47,488 nt of DNA. It comes from Flavobacteriales bacterium (lineage in GTDB: Bacteria; Bacteroidota; Bacteroidia; Flavobacteriales_F; PHOS-HE28). Where the stretch lies: positions 1-47,488 of the forward strand of contig JAEUSU010000034.1 in assembly GCA_016788635.1 (NCBI GenBank), read 5' to 3'. The position numbers were made by a program, and so were the translations under genes. The notes beneath the pieces were generated by a model, which saw only the letters and a program-made list of their open reading frames with translations, was not told the origin of the DNA and made no database searches. Shown here piece after piece: positions 20,806-29,913 of the stretch (position 1 is its first letter; every line of letters begins with the position of its first letter).

Positions 20806-23800
20806 GATCTCCACGGCATTCGTGCCGTGGCCTCATTGAAGCCTCCATCTGCTGCAAGTAGGCGAACACGTCCACCGGATCTCCACGGCATTCGTGCCGT
20901 GGCCTCATTGAAGCGGACATGATGCCACTTCGTGCGACATCCTGCCGACCGAGATCTCCACGGCATTCGTGCCGTGGCCTCATTGAAGCGGGTAGCGGCT
21001 GCCGCCAGGGCTCACCATCTCCGCCGATCTCCACGGCATTCGTGCCGTGGCCTCATTGAAGCGGATATTCCGGCGACACCTCCACCCCAGGTGAAAAAGG
21101 ATCTCCACGGCATTCGTGCCGTGGCCTCATTGAAGCGTCCCAGGCTTTGCAACCCGCACCCGGTCTTACTCCGATCTCCACGGCATTCGTGCCGTGGCCT
21201 CATTGAAGCGGGAGCGCTGCAGCTGGGAACCATGCTGCATTTTGGAGATCTCCACGGCATTCGTGCCGTGGCCTCATTGAAGCCTGCACTATGCTGGAAT
21301 TGATGACAGTGCCTGGCTCGATCTCCACGGCATTCGTGCCGTGGCCTCATTGAAGCGGAGAAGGCCCTCAACGACCGCTTCGACCCCACCAACGATCTCC
21401 ACGGCATTCGTGCCGTGGCCTCATTGAAGCAGAACAATGTCGGTGCGTGAAGAGCCTCTGACCACTGGGATCTCCACGGCATTCGTGCCGTGGCCTCATT
21501 GAAGCGGCATCGCGCAGGAGTGCATACGCCTGGCGCTCGGGATCTCCACGGCATTCGTGCCGTGGCCTCATTGAAGCCACAGGGCACGAGTTCGCGGTAT
21601 CGGATGCCAGGGGGATCTCCACGGCATTCGTGCCGTGGCCTCATTGAAGCCGCACCTATGGCGATGGAACCCGCGGCCATGCCCAGGATCTCCACGGCAT
21701 TCGTGCCGTGGCCTCATTGAAGCACGTTCAGGATGTCTCGCTTTGCTGGCGTCGGTTCAGATCTCCACGGCATTCGTGCCGTGGCCTCATTGAAGCGTTG
21801 TTGATGGGGTTGAAGGCGCTGAACGGTACCTGGATGGATCTCCACGGCATTCGTGCCGTGGCCTCATTGAAGCCCGGCGTTCTGCACGTAGAAGCCGCGC
21901 AGGTAGAGGATCTCCACGGCATTCGTGCCGTGGCCTCATTGAAGCGCGCCTCTATATGGTCAGGGGCTTAACCTGGCCTGCAGATCTCCACGGCATTCGT
22001 GCCGTGGCCTCATTGAAGCAGCGTGCGCGTGGAGCGTGGTGGCCGCGCGGAAGTGATCTCCACGGCATTCGTGCCGTGGCCTCATTGAAGCCCGTGGTGC
22101 TGCCCGTGGGCGTGTCCGCCGGAGCCTTGATCTCCACGGCATTCGTGCCGTGGCCTCATTGAAGCTCGTGGTTGTACACTGTTGCCCTGGGGGTCGCGAC
22201 GGATCTCCACGGCATTCGTGCCGTGGCCTCATTGAAGCTGGCTTTTGCACCCCGGTAATACTTGTTCCCGGGTGATCTCCACGGCATTCGTGCCGTGGCC
22301 TCATTGAAGCTGACGGAGGACCGCATGCCGCACCAAGTGCGTGCCCTGATCTCCACGGCATTCGTGCCGTGGCCTCATTGAAGCGATGATACCGCCAGCG
22401 AGGTTCATCTCCACCGCCCAGATCTCCACGGCATTCGTGCCGTGGCCTCATTGAAGCATGGATGCCCGTCTTGCGCTGCCCTTGTGGTACGGGATCTCCA
22501 CGGCATTCGTGCCGTGGCCTCATTGAAGCTAGGATGACGAAAAAGAAACAACCCCCGCGCGCTATTGATCTCCACGGCATTCGTGCCGTGGCCTCATTGA
22601 AGCATCGTGACGTTGAACGCATCTTGCAGGTCGGCAATGATCTCCACGGCATTCGTGCCGTGGCCTCATTGAAGCCCAGGCATGACGCGCTTGCGCACCG
22701 ATGGGACGGAGATCTCCACGGCATTCGTGCCGTGGCCTCATTGAAGCGCTGTCATTTTCCCGTCAAGGATCAAGCGGTAATGCGGATCTCCACGGCATTC
22801 GTGCCGTGGCCTCATTGAAGCGGGTTGAGGCCTGCCGCCATCAGGTACTCGCGATCGTGATCTCCACGGCATTCGTGCCGTGGCCTCATTGAAGCCATCG
22901 GCAGCACGAGCGTCTACGACGTGTGGTGGCTGGATCTCCACGGCATTCGTGCCGTGGCCTCATTGAAGCGAGAGCCAGGCATGCACGCCACCAAAGGTCG
23001 AGCCCGTGATCTCCACGGCATTCGTGCCGTGGCCTCATTGAAGCGTGCCGACCGTGTAAGGGCCAGCCCCGGACCACGGCCGATCTCCACGGCATTCGTG
23101 CCGTGGCCTCATTGAAGCAGCCACGCCCGGCACGCCTTGCGCGTGTCGTTGTCAGGATCTCCACGGCATTCGTGCCGTGGCCTCATTGAAGCGGGACGTG
23201 TCGACTTTACAACGATTCAGCGATCCAGATCTCCACGGCATTCGTGCCGTGGCCTCATTGAAGCGGGGTGGCGACGGTGATCAGGCACCCCATCGCGTGA
23301 CGATCTCCACGGCATTCGTGCCGTGGCCTCATTGAAGCACGAAGGCCTCGTACTTCTGCGACCTGAACAGCATCGATCTCCACGGCATTCGTGCCGTGGC
23401 CTCATTGAAGCCTAAAGCAGGGGAGCGTTACGCCTGTCACGTATGAGATCTCCACGGCATTCGTGCCGTGGCCTCATTGAAGCCTTGGGCCATCTCCGCG
23501 TACAGCCTCGCAATCGGTCGATCTCCACGGCATTCGTGCCGTGGCCTCATTGAAGCCCGGAGCTGTGTGTGTCAGCGTGACGAGATACGCACGCGATCTC
23601 CACGGCATTCGTGCCGTGGCCTCATTGAAGCAGGTACCACCTAATAGTACCTTAACTGTCTGTCTTGATCTCCACGGCATTCGTGCCGTGGCCTCATTGA
23701 AGCGGCCCCGGCGCACGCCATTGCCGAAGGCGCGGGGGGATCTCCACGGCATTCGTGCCGTGGCCTCATTGAAGCGCGTAGCCGTCCGCATGCGGTGAAG

Positions 23801-24800
23801 GCAACACGTGCTGATCTCCACGGCATTCGTGCCGTGGCCTCATTGAAGCTGCTCCTCGGCCATGCCGCGGTAGACATCGATCACGAGATCTCCACGGCAT
23901 TCGTGCCGTGGCCTCATTGAAGCTCCGTCAGGCGGGCGGCGAGGTACCTGGCGGCTGCCCGATCTCCACGGCATTCGTGCCGTGGCCTCATTGAAGCTAG
24001 GTGCGGTCGGCGCCGTGTCCGTATGTGTTGGCGATCTCCACGGCATTCGTGCCGTGGCCTCATTGAAGCCCGTCATCCTTGCCCGGCCCGTTGACCAGTG
24101 CGGTGATCTCCACGGCATTCGTGCCGTGGCCTCATTGAAGCAAGATGCGCCTGCGCCGCCAGCTTCGCATCGCGATCGATCTCCACGGCATTCGTGCCGT
24201 GGCCTCATTGAAGCCTGATCAGCGCCTCGTCTATGATGATGATGAGCTTGCTGATCTCCACGGCATTCGTGCCGTGGCCTCATTGAAGCTTTGCCTTAGA
24301 TCAAGCCGTTTTCCGCTTGCGCTTGATCTCCACGGCATTCGTGCCGTGGCCTCATTGAAGCTGGGGGTATCACCTTCGTCATTGATCAGGAAAATTGGAT
24401 CTCTACGGCATTCGTGCCGTGGCCTCATTGAAGCAGGTCGTGGAGGAGGGTCAGCATTTTAGCGAAACTGATCTCCACGGCATTCGTGCCGTGGCCTCAT
24501 TGAAGCATCTGCGGTTCGGTCCATGCGTGGACACGGGGGGCAGATCTCCACGGCATTCGTGCCGTGGCCTCATTGAAGCACCGCAATGCGCTCATCCATC
24601 GATGCGATGTACTCAGATCTCCACGGCATTCGTGCCGTGGCCTCATTGAAGCAAGAACAAGGCGTTGGGTACCAGGTCATCGGCAGCCTGGATCTCCACG
24701 GCATTCGTGCCGTGGCCTCATTGAAGCCAGTACAGTGTCAGCCGGTGCTTCATGCCGCGGCTGGATCTCCACGGCATTCGTGCCGTGGCCTCATTGAAGC
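20806..24800 (+). CRISPR. Type I-G CRISPR array, 55 repeats and 54 spacers
   Basis: Direct count by eye gives 55 copies of a 37-nt repeat starting GATCTCCA and ending ATTGAAGC, with start-to-start distances of 72-77 bp (spacers 35-40 nt, mostly 35-38). The repeat centre is an 8-bp perfect stem, CCACGGCA/TGCCGTGG, around a TTCG loop. The 3' end ATTGAAGC resembles the ATTGAAAC-type 5' handle of type I crRNAs, so the + strand is taken as the transcript and the array as read away from cas2. The only repeat variant I found is at 24404 (C to T at repeat position 7), in the 50th copy, near the distal end. No two spacers looked identical among those I compared. Many apparent ORFs here are artefacts of the repeat. 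Confidence 0.98.
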
Positions 24801-24890
24801 AGGTCGCGCAGGGCGTCGCGGTTCCTGTTCACGATCACTTCTACTACCGGCTCTTGACGGGCTCCCTGAGGAACTGCCGTCCTTTCGGCC
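24801..24890. other. Array trailer
   Basis: 90 bp between the last repeat and the stop of the convergent cyclase gene. I see no further repeat or gene and no clear hairpin terminator. Confidence 0.6.
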
Positions 24891-27431
24891 TCACCCCCTC
24901 CACCCCTCCAGATAGTACATCTGCATGGCCCCCTTGCCCTTCACCTTGATGGGGCCGCGGGGTGTGGCGTGCACGTGGTCCATCACCAGGGCGTAGGTGG
25001 TGCCGCTGGCGTTGATGTGGCCGGGGGCGCTGTGGCTCTCCATGCGGCTGGCGAGGTTCACGGTGGCGCCCCAGATGTCGTAGGCGAACTTCTTCTCGCC
25101 CACCACGCCGGCGATCACCGGGCCGCTGTGCAGGCCGATGCGGATGGGCCAGGGGGCTTTGCCTTCGGCCGCGCGTTCGGCGTTGATGCGCTCCACCTCC
25201 GCCAGCATGGCAAAGGCCATGCGCGTGGCGTTCAGTGCGTGCTGCGGGTCGGGCCTGGGCACACCGGCGGCGCACATGTAGGCGTCGCCGATGGTCTTGA
25301 TCTTCTCCATGTGGTGCAGGTCCGTGAGGCGGTCGAAGGCTTGGAAGAAGCGGTGCAGCTCCTGCACGATGGCGGCGGCATCGTATTTCTCGCTGGTGGC
25401 GGTGAAGCCGGTGAAGTCGCTGAAGAGCACGGTGCAATGCTCGTGGCGGTGGGCCTGTGCGCGGCCGTGGTCGCGCAGCTCCAGGGCCACGGCCTCGGGC
25501 AGGATGTTGAGGAGGAGCTCCTCGCTGCGGTGCTTCTCGTCGGCGAGCTCGTGGGTGCGTTCGGCCACGGTGCGCTCCAGGCGTTCGCGGTCGCGCCGCA
25601 GGTTGCGCTCGCGCAGGCGCACGAGCAGCAGCAGCAGCAGCGCGGCGAAGGAGGCCGAGCCGGCGAGGAAGCCGGTGGTGCGCCACAGCGGTGGGGCGAT
25701 GGTGAAGGTGAAGCGCACGGGGGGCTCGCTCCACGCGCCGCTGGCGTTGCGCGCGATCACCTGAAAGGTGTAGGTGCCGGGGGCCAGGTTGCTGTAAGTC
25801 ACCTGGTCGGTGGAGGTGATGGGGCTCCAGTCCGGATCGTGCCCCTCCAGGGTGAACTGGTACCGTACGCGTTCGGGTTGGGCGAGGGAAAGGCCGATGA
25901 AGTGGAAGGTGAGGTGGTTCTTGTCGTGGGGGAGTTCCAGGCCTTCGGGGATGCCATCGGGGCGTACGCTGCGGCACCAGGGCGACCAGTCCACCGCTTC
26001 ATAGAAGAGGTCGATGCCCTGCAGGTGCACGCGGGGGGGGTGGGGGTCCTCGTGGGCGCGGCGGGGATCGAAGCGGGTGGCGCCGCGCACGGTGCCGAAC
26101 CAGAGGGCGCTGTCGCTGTCCAGCCAGCAGGCATGGCGGAAGGCCTCGGTGCCGATGAAGCCATCGCGCGCGGTGAAGTGGCGGGTGTTGAGCACCTCCT
26201 CCTGGAGCATGTCCAGCTCCAGCATGTCGAAGCCGCGGCGGGTGCCCACCCACACGTTCTCGTAGGCGTCGAGCAGCAGTTGCTCCACGTGCTGGCTGGC
26301 GAGGCCGGCGCCCGGGGCCACGCGGTGGGAGCGCTGGCCATCGAAGCGGAGCAGGCCTTCACCGGCGGTGCCGATCCAGATGTTGCCCCTGCCATCGCGC
26401 TGCAGGCAGGTGGCCTCCACGGGATCCACCTGGGGCAGGGGGTGCCATTGGGCGCGCGAGTTGGCCGAGGGAATGGCGAAGAGGCCGTAGGCGGTGGCCA
26501 CGATCACGGAGTCGCCGGCGGCCACGAGGTCCGCAGCGCTGAGGCGTTGCATGCCCGCGGGCACGCAGTGGCCATCGCGGGTGAGCACGCGCACCCCCTC
26601 GCTGGTGGCCAGCCACACGGTGCTGTCCGGCATGAGGCGGATGCGGTTGATGCGGAGCTGCGCGGTGCCTGCCACGGGCAGGAGGAGTTCGCCATGGAGG
26701 CGGTAGAGGCCTTGATGGGCCATGCCCACGAGGAGGTTGCCGGTGGCGTCGAGGCCCAGGCTGGTGATGAAGGGGTCCGGCACGGGGAGCGGGGTGATGC
26801 GCCAATGGTCCCACTTGGCGAGGCCACCGCCGAAGGTGCCCACCCAGAGGCGGTCCTTCCGGTCGCGCTGCAGGGCGCTCACGGTGCGCGAGGTGAGGCC
26901 ATCGCGGAGGGTGAGGTGCATGAAGGCGCGGCTGGTGAACTTGGTGACGCCGCCGAAGGCGGTGCCGATCCAGATGGCGCCGCTGCGGTCCTGGTAGAGG
27001 CAGCGCACCATGTTGTTGCCGAGGCCATTGGTCTCCGAGGCGTGAAAGGTGCGCCCATCGGTGTTGCGGAGCACCACGCCGCTGTCGCTGCCCAGCCACT
27101 GGCTGCCATCGCGTGCGCGCAGGTGGATGAGGCTGTCGGTGACCGGGGTGAGCATCCACTGCCGGGTGGTCTCCTCCAGGCGGGCGTGCAGCTCCTGCGG
27201 GGGGGCGGGGTCGTCCACGTCCCATGGGCGCAGGCGGTGCCCATCGAAGCGGCAGAGGCCACCGGTGGTGCCGATCCAGAGGTAGCCGGCGCTGTCCTCG
27301 GTGATGCGTTCCACGGTGGCGCTGGGCAGGCCATCCTCCACGCCGTACACGCGCAGATCGAATTGTTGCGCGTTCAACCGGCCCGCCAGCAGCAGCAGGG
27401 CCAGTAGGGACAAAGGGAACGCGCGGCGCAC
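24891..27431 (-). CDS. Periplasmic propeller / Y_Y_Y sensor fused to class III adenylate cyclase
   Basis: About 846 residues from a GTG at 27431, which gives an ideal signal peptide (RRAFPLSLLALLLLAGRLNA) and a TAACTTTC -7-like box 5 bp upstream. An ATG at 27473 would add 14 residues and remains possible. After the signal come many two-component-regulator propeller repeats (DSAGYLWIGTTGGLCRF, DRSGAIWIGTAFGG, DRKDRLWVGTFGGG), then a Y_Y_Y domain (YQFTLEGHDPDWSPI, APGTYTFQVIARN), a TM helix (GFLAGSASFAALLLLLLVRL), a coiled coil and a C-terminal guanylate-cyclase-fold domain. Catalytic features: metal Asp in LFSDFTGF, Lys in KIKTIGDAYM and Asp in YDIWGATVNLASRM; Lys plus Asp indicates ATP over GTP. 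It should convert an extracytoplasmic signal into cAMP. The ligand is unknown. Convergent with the CRISPR array. Confidence 0.88.
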   Translation of the reverse strand: MRRAFPLSLLALLLLAGRLNAQQFDLRVYGVEDGLPSATVERITEDSAGYLWIGTTGGLCRFDGHRLRPWDVDDPAPPQELHARLEETTRQWMLTPVTDSLIHLRARDGSQWLGSDSGVVLRNTDGRTFHASETNGLGNNMVRCLYQDRSGAIWIGTAFGGVTKFTSRAFMHLTLRDGLTSRTVSALQRDRKDRLWVGTFGGGLAKWDHWRITPLPVPDPFITSLGLDATGNLLVGMAHQGLYRLHGELLLPVAGTAQLRINRIRLMPDSTVWLATSEGVRVLTRDGHCVPAGMQRLSAADLVAAGDSVIVATAYGLFAIPSANSRAQWHPLPQVDPVEATCLQRDGRGNIWIGTAGEGLLRFDGQRSHRVAPGAGLASQHVEQLLLDAYENVWVGTRRGFDMLELDMLQEEVLNTRHFTARDGFIGTEAFRHACWLDSDSALWFGTVRGATRFDPRRAHEDPHPPRVHLQGIDLFYEAVDWSPWCRSVRPDGIPEGLELPHDKNHLTFHFIGLSLAQPERVRYQFTLEGHDPDWSPITSTDQVTYSNLAPGTYTFQVIARNASGAWSEPPVRFTFTIAPPLWRTTGFLAGSASFAALLLLLLVRLRERNLRRDRERLERTVAERTHELADEKHRSEELLLNILPEAVALELRDHGRAQAHRHEHCTVLFSDFTGFTATSEKYDAAAIVQELHRFFQAFDRLTDLHHMEKIKTIGDAYMCAAGVPRPDPQHALNATRMAFAMLAEVERINAERAAEGKAPWPIRIGLHSGPVIAGVVGEKKFAYDIWGATVNLASRMESHSAPGHINASGTTYALVMDHVHATPRGPIKVKGKGAMQMYYLEGWRG

Positions 27432-27436
27432 GGTGG

Positions 27437-27444
27437 GAAAGTTA
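27437..27444 (-). promoter_or_regulatory. -7-like element before the cyclase gene (TAACTTTC)
   Basis: TAACTTTC on the - strand, 5 bp before the GTG at 27431, the same spacing as the OmpA-family gene. If used, the transcript would be leaderless or nearly so and would exclude the ATG at 27473. Confidence 0.35.
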
Positions 27445-27513
27445 ACGGCGGGTGCGGCGCGGGCACCGCACATTTTTTCGGGCCGTGAAGAAGGAAAGGG
27501 GCCATCGTGTTCT

Positions 27514-27521
27514 TACCTTTT
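27514..27521 (+). promoter_or_regulatory. -7-like element of the small HTH gene (TACCTTTT)
   Basis: TACCTTTT matches TAnnTTTG except for the last base and lies 28 bp before the ATG, inside a short A/T-rich patch between two divergent genes. Confidence 0.4.
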
Positions 27522-27549
27522 CAACCGACCCAACCAACCCTATTCAGCC

Positions 27550-27804
27550 ATGAACATCACCTTCAATGAGTTGCGGCGCATCAAGGACAGCCTGCCCGAT
27601 GGCAGCATCCACCGCATTGCCCGCGAACTGGACATGAACGTGGAGACGGTGTGGAACTACTTCGGTGGCTACAGCCACAGCGGTGGGCGCCCGATGGGCG
27701 TGCATTTGGAGGAGGGGCCGGATGGTGGCGTGGTGGCGTTGGACGATACACGGATACTGGACCTTGCGCAGCGGATCCTGGAAGAGCAGGTGGTGCACAA
27801 TTGA
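27550..27804 (+). CDS. Small helix-turn-helix DNA-binding protein
   Basis: 84 residues. The N-terminal half (FNELRRIKDSLPDGSIHRI, ARELDMNVETVWNYFGG) reads as a helix-turn-helix in which a new DNA-contact helix starts at NVETVWNYF. The C-terminal part is acidic (LDDTRILDLAQRILEEQ). Short proteins of this kind are conserved in Bacteroidota without a known role, so a transcriptional regulator is plausible only. It stands alone with its own promoter-like element and terminator and is divergent from the cyclase gene. Confidence 0.7.
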   Translation: MNITFNELRRIKDSLPDGSIHRIARELDMNVETVWNYFGGYSHSGGRPMGVHLEEGPDGGVVALDDTRILDLAQRILEEQVVHN

Positions 27805-27847
27805 TCGGTCGATCATGACGACGGGGCCGGCGTACCGGTCCATGATG

Positions 27848-27878
27848 GGGGTCTGCGGCGCGGGCCCCTTTTCATTTT
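27848..27878 (+). terminator. Intrinsic terminator of the small HTH gene
   Basis: GGGGTC (27848-27853) pairs with GGCCCC (27863-27868, including one G-T pair) and is followed directly by TTTTCATTTT. It lies 43 bp past the HTH stop, just before the convergent OmpA-family stop. Confidence 0.65.
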
Positions 27879-27882
27879 GCGA

Positions 27883-29070
27883 TCAGCGCTCCAGCACGCG
27901 GAACTCCACGCGGCGGTTCTGTGCGCGGTGCTCCTCGCTGCTGTTGGGCACCAGGGGCCGCGTTTCGCCGTAGCCCTTCCAGCTCAGGCGTTCCTTGTTC
28001 ACCTTCTTCGCCAGCAGGTAGTCCACCACGGCCTTGGCGCGGGCATCGCTCAGGCGCAGGTTGTAGTCGTCCGCACCCTGGTCGTCCGTGTGCCCTTCGA
28101 TCTCTATGCGCAGGTGGGGATAGTCGGTGAGCAGGTCCACGAGGCGGTCCAGTTCGGCGTGGCTCTCGGGCTTCAGCTCGGCCTTGTCGAAGGCGAAGAA
28201 GATGTTGTCCAGCCGGATGGCCTTGCCCACCTCGGGTTCCACCTGCATGATGTCCACCACGGTGGTGCTCACATGATCGGGCACACGCTGCTTGGGGGGC
28301 GGGGGGATGCTCTCCTTGGGCCGGGGCGTGAGCGGTGTGCCCGGAGGGGCCAGGCGCAGGTTCACGTCATCGATGAAGTAGTAGGCGCCGCGCTCGCCCT
28401 CGGGCTGGCGCTGGTGCTCGGTGGCCGCATCATCATAGAAGTTGCCGATGAGCAGGTAGCGTTCATCGCCCACGGCATCGAACACGCCGCGCACCTTGTG
28501 CCAGCCGCCCTTGGTGATCACCTTTTCCTCGTTCACCTGCGGGGTGATGTACAGCGGCAGGCAGTCGCGCGTTTTCACGGGCACGGCGGTGACGAGCAGG
28601 CCGATGTTGTTGCTGGCCTCGTTGCTGAAGTTGCCGCGCTGCACCCACATTTCCGCGATGTAGCGCCGGCCCGCTTCGAGCGGTTCGGGCAGCTCGATCT
28701 GCAGGTACTCGTGCCACCAGGTGGGCGTGTTGCCGCGGCCCCACACCTTGATGCCCACCATGCAGTCGCCGGCGTGCGGCAGGGTGGCGCCCTTGGTGCG
28801 CTTGGCGGGGTGCGACCAGCAGCCGGGGTCGTTCCGGGTGCTGTAATGGTCGGGCGTGGTCTCCGTGGGGCTGTGCCAGCCGGTCATCACCTCCTCGTTG
28901 AACTTGCGCGGGTCCTGGGTCCAGCCGCATTGCAGGCGCTTGGTCTCCTCGAAGCCCGGGTTGGGCACCAGGTTGGGCATGGTGTCGTTGTTCAGGGTGC
29001 GCTGCAGCAGGTTCTGCGCGGGCAGCACGTGCGCGGACAACAGCAACAGGATGGCGAGAAACTTCCTCAT
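27883..29070 (-). CDS. OmpA-family outer-membrane protein with N-terminal binding-like domain
   Basis: 395 residues from the ATG at 29070, which begins a signal peptide (MRKFLAILLLLSAHVLPAQ). The same frame stays open upstream through the heptamer repeats, but that is an artefact. The N-terminal ~200 residues start with NLVPNPGFEE and look like a carbohydrate-binding-type jelly-roll seen in Bacteroidota OmpA proteins. The C-terminal ~115 residues are OmpA_C (FAFDKAELKPESHAELDRL, IEGHTDDQG, NLRLSDARAKAV), which binds peptidoglycan through the Asp and Arg in LSDARA. It probably ties the outer membrane to the wall. Confidence 0.9.
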   Translation of the reverse strand: MRKFLAILLLLSAHVLPAQNLLQRTLNNDTMPNLVPNPGFEETKRLQCGWTQDPRKFNEEVMTGWHSPTETTPDHYSTRNDPGCWSHPAKRTKGATLPHAGDCMVGIKVWGRGNTPTWWHEYLQIELPEPLEAGRRYIAEMWVQRGNFSNEASNNIGLLVTAVPVKTRDCLPLYITPQVNEEKVITKGGWHKVRGVFDAVGDERYLLIGNFYDDAATEHQRQPEGERGAYYFIDDVNLRLAPPGTPLTPRPKESIPPPPKQRVPDHVSTTVVDIMQVEPEVGKAIRLDNIFFAFDKAELKPESHAELDRLVDLLTDYPHLRIEIEGHTDDQGADDYNLRLSDARAKAVVDYLLAKKVNKERLSWKGYGETRPLVPNSSEEHRAQNRRVEFRVLER

Positions 29071-29075
29071 GCCGG

Positions 29076-29083
29076 CAAAACTA
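29076..29083 (-). promoter_or_regulatory. -7 element of the OmpA-family gene (TAGTTTTG)
   Basis: An exact TAnnTTTG match on the - strand that ends 5 bp before the ATG. If used, the mRNA would be leaderless or nearly so. Confidence 0.5.
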
Positions 29084-29217
29084 CCGGGGGGTGAAAGGGG
29101 CAACGGCGGTGCGGCCCGTCGCGTCATCCACATCCTGTTCAACAATGGTGCGATACATCGTGGGCTCATGAGACCGTTCAACATCGTTGGGCTTCCATTA
29201 CCGCCGATGAACGGCTC

Positions 29218-29700
29218 GAGTGGGCAGTGACGAGTGGCGAGTGATGAGTGGCGAGTGGCGAGTGGCGAGTGGCGAGTGGGGAGTGGCGAGTGGGGAGTGG
29301 GGAGTGATGAGTGGCGAGTGGGGAGTGGCGAGTGACGAGTGGCGAGTGGCGAGTGGCGAGTGGGGAGTGAGTGGCGAGTGGGGAGTGGGGAGTGGGGAGT
29401 GACGAGTGGCGAGTGGCGAGTGGGGAGTGGCGAGTGGGGAGTGGCGAGTGACGAGTGACGAGTGGGGAGTGGCGAGTGGCGAGTGGGGAGTGGGGAGTGG
29501 GGAGTGACGAGTGGCGAGTGAGTGGCGAGTGGGGAGTGACGAGTGAGGAGTGGCGAGTGGGGAGTGGCGAGTGGGGAGTGAGTGGCGAGTGGGGAGTGGC
29601 GAGTGACGAGTGACGAGTGGGGAGTGAGTGGCGAGTGGGGAGTGAGGAGTGAGGAGTAAGCGTGGCGAGTGGGGAGTGAGGAGTAACGAGTGGGGAGTGA
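29218..29700. repeat. Tandem heptamer block, unit TGRNGAG
   Basis: About 480 bp consist almost wholly of 7-bp units: TGGCGAG, TGGGGAG, TGACGAG, TGATGAG and TGAGGAG, with a few 4-bp phase shifts (TGAG before the next unit). Positions 3 and 4 of the unit vary; the rest are nearly fixed. It lies between the divergent OmpA-family gene and MATE gene. The long open frames across it follow from the unit lacking stops and from its 7-bp period. Confidence 0.9.
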
Positions 29701-29707
29701 CGGATCG

Positions 29708-29892
29708 CCAACCCTCAACCCGCTGGCAACCCTCAACCCGCTGGCAACCCTCAACGCAAGGCAACCTGCAACCCTCAACCTTCATCAACCCCCAACCCCT
29801 AACCCGGTCACGCTGAGCAAGCCGGCCCCGAGCAGAGCCGAGTGGTCGAAGCGCAACCTGCAACCGCCAACCCCCAACCTTCATCAACCCCA
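29708..29892. repeat. Degenerate CAACCC-rich repeat region
   Basis: It contains two exact consecutive copies of an 18-bp unit starting AACCCTCAACCC (from about 29709), then looser AACC-rich copies, and a repeated string CAACCTTCATCAACCCC near 29776 and 29876. In the middle (about 29807-29852), GGTCACGCTGAGC ... GTCGAAGCG resembles the repeat family found around the GIY-YIG gene. No gene is seen here. Confidence 0.7.
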
Positions 29893-29898
29893 CCCCCC

Positions 29899-29906
29899 TA
29901 GCTTCG
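29899..29906 (+). promoter_or_regulatory. -7-like element of the MATE gene (TAGCTTCG)
   Basis: TAGCTTCG matches TAnnTTTG with one mismatch and lies 7 bp before the ATG. Confidence 0.35.
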
Positions 29907-29913
29907 CGGCCCC

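Noticed and set aside
24801..24840. An extra terminal spacer after repeat 55
   Set aside because: No repeat follows it, so it cannot be told from ordinary flanking sequence.
20586..24890. tracrRNA or a second effector (Cas9/Cas12) near the array
   Set aside because: No anti-repeat outside the array and no type II or V gene; the neighbours are fully explained by type I-G.
20708..24949. Many ORFs on both strands within the array (repeating peptides such as DLHGIRAVASLK and FNEATARMPWRS)
   Set aside because: The 37-nt repeat has no stop in several frames, so the repeats themselves create the open frames; the peptides simply restate the CRISPR repeat.
24969..27407. 812-residue + strand ORF antisense to the sensor cyclase
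   Set aside because: Shadow frame of biased composition; the - strand encodes a complete multi-domain protein.
29178..29893. Long - strand ORFs with the heptad SPLATRH, one of them in frame with the OmpA-family gene
   Set aside because: They come from the 7-bp tandem repeat. The OmpA-family gene has its own signal peptide start and -7 box at 29070-29083.
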